A DNA stretch of 10,826 nt from Campylobacterales bacterium (GTDB taxonomy: Bacteria > Campylobacterota_A > Desulfurellia > JAADFJ01): NCBI GenBank assembly GCA_027080125.1, contig JALWSW010000219.1, positions 1 to 10,826 of the forward strand. Reading direction: 5' to 3'. A model generated the notes under the pieces. It was given only the letters and a program-made list of their open reading frames with translations. It ran no database searches and was not told the origin of the DNA. Positions 6,882 through 10,826 of this stretch are shown in pieces (within the stretch, counting starts at the first letter, position 1; each line of letters begins with the position of its first letter). The position numbers and the translations under genes are program-made.

Positions 6882-8234
6882 ATGCTGCCCTATATCGTTA
6901 AACGACTGCTTAAAGTTATAGATAATCTGTTTTCCTCGACAAAATTTGGAATCTTTCTTCTTCTTGTAATAGCGCTGGTTGCTATTGTCGGAACGGTTGT
7001 CGAGCAAGGAAGACCTGTTGAGTATTATTATAAACTATACGGAATTACAGCGACCGGCTGGATTATGAAATTGTCAATCAACAGAATATTCGGGTCGCTT
7101 TGGATGGTTATTCCTACTTTGCTGCTGATTATAAATCTGGTGTATTCTACATTGTTGCGGCTTCCTGCTGTAATCAAAAGTATAGCTGTACCAAATAAAT
7201 TTCATACCTTCTCAAAACTAAACGACACTATTTCAATAAGAGACAAAGAGGAGACGGCAAAGAGGGTTTCGAATATATTGAAATCTCTGCACTACAAAAT
7301 ATATTATCTTAAAGACGGATCATTGTTTGCCCACAAAGGTATCACGAGCAGATTTGGTTTTGTTATCGTGCATCTATCAATATTGATTATTCTGTTTGGA
7401 GCATTGTTGGGAGCAATCTACGGATATAAAAATTATGTAGTTATTGATTCCGGAGATACCAAGCCGGTGCCTGAAATTAACGCCTCTATAAAAGTTGACA
7501 GATTTTGGATGAATTACTGGCCCGACGGAAGCATAAAGCAGTATAACAGCAAGCTTTCTATTATAAAAAATGGCAAGGTTGTCCATACTCAGATTATAGA
7601 TGTTAATCATCCTATGGATTATGCAGGTTTTCGGTTTTTTCAGTCCGGATACGGAAAATCGTATGATAAAATAAAAGAGGCAATTGCGGTGCTATATGAC
7701 AAAAAAGTTGACAAGGTTGTGGCTAAACCTGTATTAGCGCAATGGAACAAGTGGTTTGATATCGGTCAGTATAAGGCGCGAATGGTAGATTTTGTGCCTG
7801 ATTTTTATTTTGATACTAAAAGAGGTTATATTACATCGAAGTCGCTCGACTATAATAATCCGGCGGTAAGACTACAGATTAAAGGTCCGAAAGGAACACC
7901 TCCGTTTGTTTGGGAATTTCTTAAATATCCGGGTTCTGTGTTAAAAGAGTTTACCAACAAGGATGCTATTATTATTTCTTCAATTACCCCAATCTACTAT
8001 ACCGGTTTGCAATATGCAAAAAATCCGGGTGCGAACTGGATCTGGCTCGGTTCTGCGGTAATGGCAGTAGGCTTTGCCATGTCGTTTTTTATGTATTACA
8101 GACGAATTTATATAGCTTTTAATGACAACGGAAACACGCTTACGATTTCAGGTATCTCATATAGGCAGAGCGATCTTTTTGCTAAAGAGTTTCGAAAAAT
8201 TATCAATCGGATAAAAGAAAAGGAGTCGGTATGA
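6882..8234 (+). CDS. resB: ResB/Ccs1 family cytochrome c biogenesis protein (System II)
   Basis: ResB (CcsB, Ccs1) is one half of the System II haem export and cytochrome c synthetase complex, working with CcsA in the cytoplasmic membrane. The 450-residue protein has the family layout: transmembrane helices at about 22-40, 74-94, 158-180 and 386-406, with a large periplasmic domain between the third and fourth. Family signatures seen are SSTKFGIFLLLVIALVAIVGT followed by EQ (19-42), the HKGITSRFGFVIVHLSI stretch with H164 in helix 3, and YAGFRFFQSGYG (247-258) in the periplasmic domain. It is the separate-protein form, not a ResB-CcsA fusion. The ATG follows the cytochrome stop by nine bases with only a weak Shine-Dalgarno sequence. 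The 3' end overlaps ccsA by four bases (ATGA). Confidence 0.94.
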   Translation: MLPYIVKRLLKVIDNLFSSTKFGIFLLLVIALVAIVGTVVEQGRPVEYYYKLYGITATGWIMKLSINRIFGSLWMVIPTLLLIINLVYSTLLRLPAVIKSIAVPNKFHTFSKLNDTISIRDKEETAKRVSNILKSLHYKIYYLKDGSLFAHKGITSRFGFVIVHLSILIILFGALLGAIYGYKNYVVIDSGDTKPVPEINASIKVDRFWMNYWPDGSIKQYNSKLSIIKNGKVVHTQIIDVNHPMDYAGFRFFQSGYGKSYDKIKEAIAVLYDKKVDKVVAKPVLAQWNKWFDIGQYKARMVDFVPDFYFDTKRGYITSKSLDYNNPAVRLQIKGPKGTPPFVWEFLKYPGSVLKEFTNKDAIIISSITPIYYTGLQYAKNPGANWIWLGSAVMAVGFAMSFFMYYRRIYIAFNDNGNTLTISGISYRQSDLFAKEFRKIINRIKEKESV

Positions 8235-9058
8235 TATTTTCGCTTATGTTTTTTGATGTCGCGTTCGGTTTTTATGCGGCTGCTGCCGTATCTTATGTTG
8301 CTTACTTTTTATTCAGAAGAGAATGGATCGGTCATAGCTCCACACTCCTTTTTGTTTTAGCCCTTCTGTCAAATATTGCCACTCTTGTGATGCGAACTGT
8401 TGAGATTCACCATGCTCCGTTTACCAATCTGTATGAATCGATGGTCTTCTTTTCTGCGCTTGTTGCAGTTATTTATCTTATTCTTGAAATTCGATATAAA
8501 AACAAGATGCTCGGAGTGTTTGTTTCTATTTTTCTGTTTTTGAGCTTTTTTGTGACGAATCTTTTGCCTTTCAGGATGAAAGTATATGAGAATCTTAATC
8601 CAGCACTGCAATCATATTGGCTTGAGATTCATGTTGCAACTATGTTTGTAGGTTATTCGGCTTTTGCAATATCTTTCATTGCCGCTCTTTTATATCTTGG
8701 TAAATCAAAATGGCAAAACAGTTTCCCTTTTAAACATCTGCCTGATGCTGACTTTCTAGACAATTTAGGCTATAAGTCTATTGCATGGGGTATGCCGTTC
8801 TTATCGATAGGCATAGTTACCGGGGCCATATGGGCAAATTATACCTGGGGATCATATTGGAGTTGGGATCCTAAAGAGACTTGGTCGCTTATTACATGGT
8901 TAATCTATGCTGCTTATCTTCATGCAAGAGTTACCAGAGGATGGAAAAAAAGGAAAGCCGCAATTTTAGCGATTGTCGGTTTTCTTTCCATGGTATTTTT
9001 GTATTGGGGAGTTGCATTTATTTTGCCGGGACTTCATTCTTATGGAGGAGCAGCGTAA
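8231..9058 (+). CDS. ccsA: CcsA/ResC cytochrome c biogenesis protein (System II, WWD domain)
   Basis: CcsA (ResC) is the haem-handling protein that, with ResB, carries haem to the periplasmic face and joins it to CxxCH motifs. The 275-residue protein is almost entirely membrane-spanning, with about eight hydrophobic segments, and is at or slightly below usual family length. The WWD haem-presenting motif is clear as WGSYWSWDPKETWS (206-219). Candidate conserved histidines are H60/H61 in EIHHAPFTNLYES, H134 in LEIHVATMFVGYS and H269 in the C-terminal GLHSYGG; the family uses histidines at comparable places for haem in the membrane and at the periplasmic site. The start ATG lies in the resB stop (ATGA), with AAGGAG at 8219-8224 just upstream, so translation is probably coupled to resB. 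The stop TAA shares its last base with the start of the next gene. Confidence 0.96.
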   Translation: MIFSLMFFDVAFGFYAAAAVSYVAYFLFRREWIGHSSTLLFVLALLSNIATLVMRTVEIHHAPFTNLYESMVFFSALVAVIYLILEIRYKNKMLGVFVSIFLFLSFFVTNLLPFRMKVYENLNPALQSYWLEIHVATMFVGYSAFAISFIAALLYLGKSKWQNSFPFKHLPDADFLDNLGYKSIAWGMPFLSIGIVTGAIWANYTWGSYWSWDPKETWSLITWLIYAAYLHARVTRGWKKRKAAILAIVGFLSMVFLYWGVAFILPGLHSYGGAA

Positions 9059-9609
9059 TGGCGGGAAAAGCTTCTGTTATTAAAATTGTTGCAATTCCTT
9101 TGATTGCAGCTGTTGTGATTATATATATTGTAATCAATTCTAAAAACCAATATAAGCCTGTAATGATAGGCGACAGGGCGCCTGAGTTCGTTTTGCCTAA
9201 ATTGGGTGGAGGGAAAATCGATCTTGCCAAAGAAAGAGGCAGAATTGTTTTTATCAACTTTTGGGCAACCTGGTGTACCGCGTGCAAAGAAGAGATGGCA
9301 TCGATGCAATGGATGTATAATAAGCTCATAAAAAAGTATCCTGATAAATTCAGAATGTATGCCGTTTCTATTGATTCAACAGATGTACCTGATGTTGTAA
9401 TTAAATATATGGAAGAAAATAACTTATCATTTCCCGTTCTTTTGGATACCGATGGCAAAGTCAAGGAGTTATACAGAACAACGGGTGTACCTGAAACATA
9501 CGTTGTTGATGAAAACGGTATAGTAAGGATTAAAGTTATTGGACCCAGGGATTGGTATAATCCGGATAACTATCTTCCCGTAGAAGCATTAATAAAAAAG
9601 ATTTCCTGA
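9058..9609 (+). CDS. resA: Membrane-anchored thioredoxin-like protein, ResA/TlpA type
   Basis: Predicted periplasmic thiol-disulfide oxidoreductase that would reduce the CxxCH cysteines of apocytochrome c before haem attachment by ResB/CcsA. The 183 residues comprise a basic N-terminus, a transmembrane anchor at about 8-26 and a thioredoxin-like domain with the AhpC/TSA-style opening GDRAPEFVLPKLGGG (38-52). The redox motif is WCTAC (C73, C76) in INFWATWCTACKEEM, and the likely cis-proline is P145 in TTGVPETYVVD. The length fits ResA. The CxxC interior is Thr-Ala instead of the Pro-containing pairs of many relatives. I chose the ATG at 9058, which shares its A with the ccsA stop (TAATG) and has GGAGGAG at 9044-9050. 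The frame stays open 59 codons further upstream, but that part only mirrors ccsA in another frame and lacks a membrane anchor in a sensible place. It ends the operon. Confidence 0.92.
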   Translation: MAGKASVIKIVAIPLIAAVVIIYIVINSKNQYKPVMIGDRAPEFVLPKLGGGKIDLAKERGRIVFINFWATWCTACKEEMASMQWMYNKLIKKYPDKFRMYAVSIDSTDVPDVVIKYMEENNLSFPVLLDTDGKVKELYRTTGVPETYVVDENGIVRIKVIGPRDWYNPDNYLPVEALIKKIS

Positions 9610-9614
9610 TTTGC

Positions 9615-9642
9615 TTGACTTACATTGCAAAGACGTTATATT
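9615..9642 (+). promoter_or_regulatory. sigma70-like promoter for the copper ATPase gene
   Basis: TTGACT (9615-9620), a 16-base spacer, then TATATT (9637-9642), placed right after the resA stop at 9609 and about 50 bases before the ATPase ATG. An alternative pair, TTGCAA (9625-9630), 18 bases, TATAGA (9649-9654), would put the adjacent C/G dyad directly against the -10 box. Either gives this gene its own transcription start, separate from the cytochrome operon. Confidence 0.5.
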
Positions 9643-9650
9643 GTTCTTTA

Positions 9651-9674
9651 TAGACCCCCCATTAGGGGGATATG
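9651..9674. promoter_or_regulatory. Candidate CsoR-type copper-sensor operator (C5-ATTA-G5 dyad)
   Basis: CCCCC (9656-9660) and GGGGG (9665-9669) flank ATTA, with A+T-rich edges (TATAGA on the left, ATATG on the right), just downstream of the promoter. CsoR/RcnR-family (DUF156) repressors bind operators of this kind, with C and G tracts around a short centre and A/T flanks, and commonly control copper ATPase genes. Placement over the expected transcription start fits repression relieved by Cu(I). The dyad is seen directly; the regulator is inferred, since no csoR lies in the window. Confidence 0.45.
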
Positions 9675-9693
9675 AATTACAGTAGGAGGGAAA

Positions 9694-10826
9694 ATGAAGG
9701 TTACAGATCCTGTGTGCGGTATGGTTATAGATGAATCTGATGCCGTTGCAAGCTATACATATAAAGGTAAAAAATATTATTTTTGTGCAAAAAGCTGTCA
9801 TGAAAAATTTTTAAAAGATGCTGAGTCGTTTGTGAGCAAGACAGACGACTTGAATAAAGATTCCTGCGAGGTATGCGATATAGACACTGCGCCTGCGGCT
9901 AAGGCGTTATCAAAGGAGATATACACCTGCCCTATGCATCCTGAGATAAAACAGAAAGGTCCCGGGTCATGCCCCAAATGTGGTATGGCGCTTGAACCTC
10001 TTGTTCCCAAACTGTCTGCTGCAAAAACAGAATATACCTGCCCTATGCATCCTGAAATTGTTCAGGATAAGCCCGGGTCATGCCCCAAATGCGGTATGGC
10101 ACTTGAGCCAAAAATTGTCAGTGCCAGCGAGGAGGAAAATCCCGAACTTATAAATATGACCAGACGATTTAAGATAAGCGCCGTTTTGACAATACCGGTT
10201 CTTATTATAGCAATGGGTAAACTTATTCCCGGGATCTCTCAAGTTCTCGCTTCGATTTCTCCTGAGGTTTTAAAATGGAGTGAGTTTGTTCTTGCTACAC
10301 CCGTTGTGCTTTGGGGCGGATGGCCTTTTTTTGTGCTTTTCTGGCAGTCGGTCAAGCATTGGAATCTCAATATGTTTACACTTATCGGAAGTGGTGTAGG
10401 TGTATCATATTTTTATAGTGTGATAGCTCTGTTTCTTCCTGATATCTTTCCTGCGGAATTTAAAAACAGTGCAGGAGAAGTGGGGGTTTATTTTGAAGCT
10501 GCTTCGGTAATCGTGACTCTTGTTTTGCTTGGGCAGGTAATGGAGCTTAGAGCAAGAAGCAAGACGGGCGCTGCAATCAAGGCTCTGCTGGGACTTGCTC
10601 CCAAAACCGCAAGGCTCATTATAGGGGATAAAGAAAAAGATATTCCTATCGATGAGGTTAAAACCGGAGATCTGATCAGAATCAGACCGGGTGAGAAGAT
10701 TCCTGTTGACGGTGTGGTTGTTGAAGGGGTAAGCTCGGTTGATGAATCTATGCTGACAGGAGAGGCGATTCCGGTTGAGAAAACAAAAGGGGATAAGGTT
10801 ATAGGAGCTACAGTTAACCGAACAGG
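9694..10826 (+). CDS. copA: Copper-type P1B ATPase with YHS and two HMBD metal-binding modules (3' end outside window)
   Basis: A heavy-metal transporting P-type ATPase, most likely exporting Cu(I) from the cytoplasm. The 377 residues seen cover the N-terminus to the actuator domain. A YHS domain (about 3-45) has DPVCGM and YYFCAKSCHEKF, with C8, C31 and C35. CEVC at 58-61 is an extra possible metal site. Two HMBD modules follow (77-102 and 114-139), each YTCPMHPEI...PGSCPKCGMALEP. Transmembrane helices lie at about 160-180, 195-217, 227-249 (with NMFTLIGSGVGVSY) and 264-283, then the actuator domain with GDLIRIRPGEKIPVDG and the TGE motif (355-357). The CPC-type transport motif, DKTGT and the nucleotide-binding domain are beyond the window, so copper specificity rests on architecture. 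The start is fixed by AGGAGGG at 9684-9690. A classical GMTCxxC HMA domain is absent from the N-terminus. Confidence 0.93.
   Translation, partial: MKVTDPVCGMVIDESDAVASYTYKGKKYYFCAKSCHEKFLKDAESFVSKTDDLNKDSCEVCDIDTAPAAKALSKEIYTCPMHPEIKQKGPGSCPKCGMALEPLVPKLSAAKTEYTCPMHPEIVQDKPGSCPKCGMALEPKIVSASEEENPELINMTRRFKISAVLTIPVLIIAMGKLIPGISQVLASISPEVLKWSEFVLATPVVLWGGWPFFVLFWQSVKHWNLNMFTLIGSGVGVSYFYSVIALFLPDIFPAEFKNSAGEVGVYFEAASVIVTLVLLGQVMELRARSKTGAAIKALLGLAPKTARLIIGDKEKDIPIDEVKTGDLIRIRPGEKIPVDGVVVEGVSSVDESMLTGEAIPVEKTKGDKVIGATVNRT
9922..10110 (+). repeat. Tandem duplication of the HMBD metal-binding module inside copA
   Basis: Units at 9922-9999 and 10033-10110 start 111 bases apart. They encode 26 residues each, differ at three residues, and match at 63 of 78 bases. 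Stretches such as ACCTGCCCTATGCATCCTGA and CCCGGGTCATGCCCCAAATG are identical. A less similar 33-base linker separates them. Each unit keeps two cysteines of the CPKC pair, a cysteine and histidine in CPMHP, and a GM dipeptide. Confidence 0.9.

Noticed and set aside
8881..9057. In-frame 59-codon extension upstream of the resA start
   Set aside because: It overlaps the conserved WWD-containing 3' part of ccsA in another frame, has no thioredoxin-family similarity, and the ATG at 9058 has a perfect TAATG junction, a strong Shine-Dalgarno sequence and gives a standard anchored ResA.
9018..9464. Open frame of 148 codons on the - strand across the ccsA-resA junction
   Set aside because: Antisense to conserved coding sequence, with no recognisable motif; hydrophobicity mirrors the sense membrane segments.
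9655..9669. Terminator for the cytochrome operon formed by the C5-ATTA-G5 hairpin
   Set aside because: The stem is only five pairs and is followed by ATATGAATTAC, not a T-run; position just behind the promoter fits an operator better.

Overview
The window carries protein-coding genes on the + strand only, in three transcriptional blocks. It is moderately A+T-rich. The organism looks like a diderm (Gram-negative-type) bacterium: there is a TolC-family outer-membrane protein with a signal peptide, GyrB carries the long insert between the Toprim motif and the C-terminal QRYKGLGEMNP segment that is typical of E. coli-like GyrB, and a membrane-anchored c-type cytochrome is made with a System II (ResB/CcsA) machinery. 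System II in a diderm fits groups such as Deferribacterota, Nitrospirota, Desulfobacterota or relatives. I cannot place it more closely from sequence reading alone.

Block 1 (1-5669): the 3' end of gyrB, complete gyrA, a long-chain polyprenyl diphosphate synthase and a TolC-like outer-membrane protein. They are packed with a 6-nt gap, a 29-nt overlap with a probable TTG start, and a 0-nt gap, so they are probably co-transcribed. The block joins DNA supercoiling, quinone side-chain synthesis and export/outer-membrane functions without an obvious shared pathway.

Gap (5670-6026): 357 bp with no gene. It holds an 89-bp imperfect palindrome with 18-position arms (probably a dispersed palindromic repeat or MITE-like element), a possible Rho-independent terminator, and a weak promoter with a strong Shine-Dalgarno sequence for the next block.

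Block 2 (6027-9609): a membrane-anchored mono-haem cytochrome c fused to a C-terminal TPR-like region, then resB, ccsA and a thioredoxin-like resA/tlpA. Junctions are a 9-nt gap, a 4-nt ATGA overlap and a 1-nt TAATG overlap. ResB and CcsA together form the haem export and cytochrome c synthetase complex, and the thioredoxin-like protein keeps the apocytochrome CxxCH cysteines reduced. The operon thus encodes a haem protein together with its maturation apparatus.

Block 3 (9610-10826, cut by the window end): a promoter, a C5-ATTA-G5 dyad that resembles a CsoR-type copper-sensor operator, and the N-terminal third to half of a copper-type P1B ATPase. Its N-terminus has a YHS domain, an extra CxxC and two nearly identical HMBD metal-binding modules that arose by tandem duplication.

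Most of the window is ordinary housekeeping and respiratory content. I found no clear new multi-gene system. The best leads are the cytochrome c-TPR fusion, the palindromic repeat, the CsoR-like operator and the duplicated HMBD.
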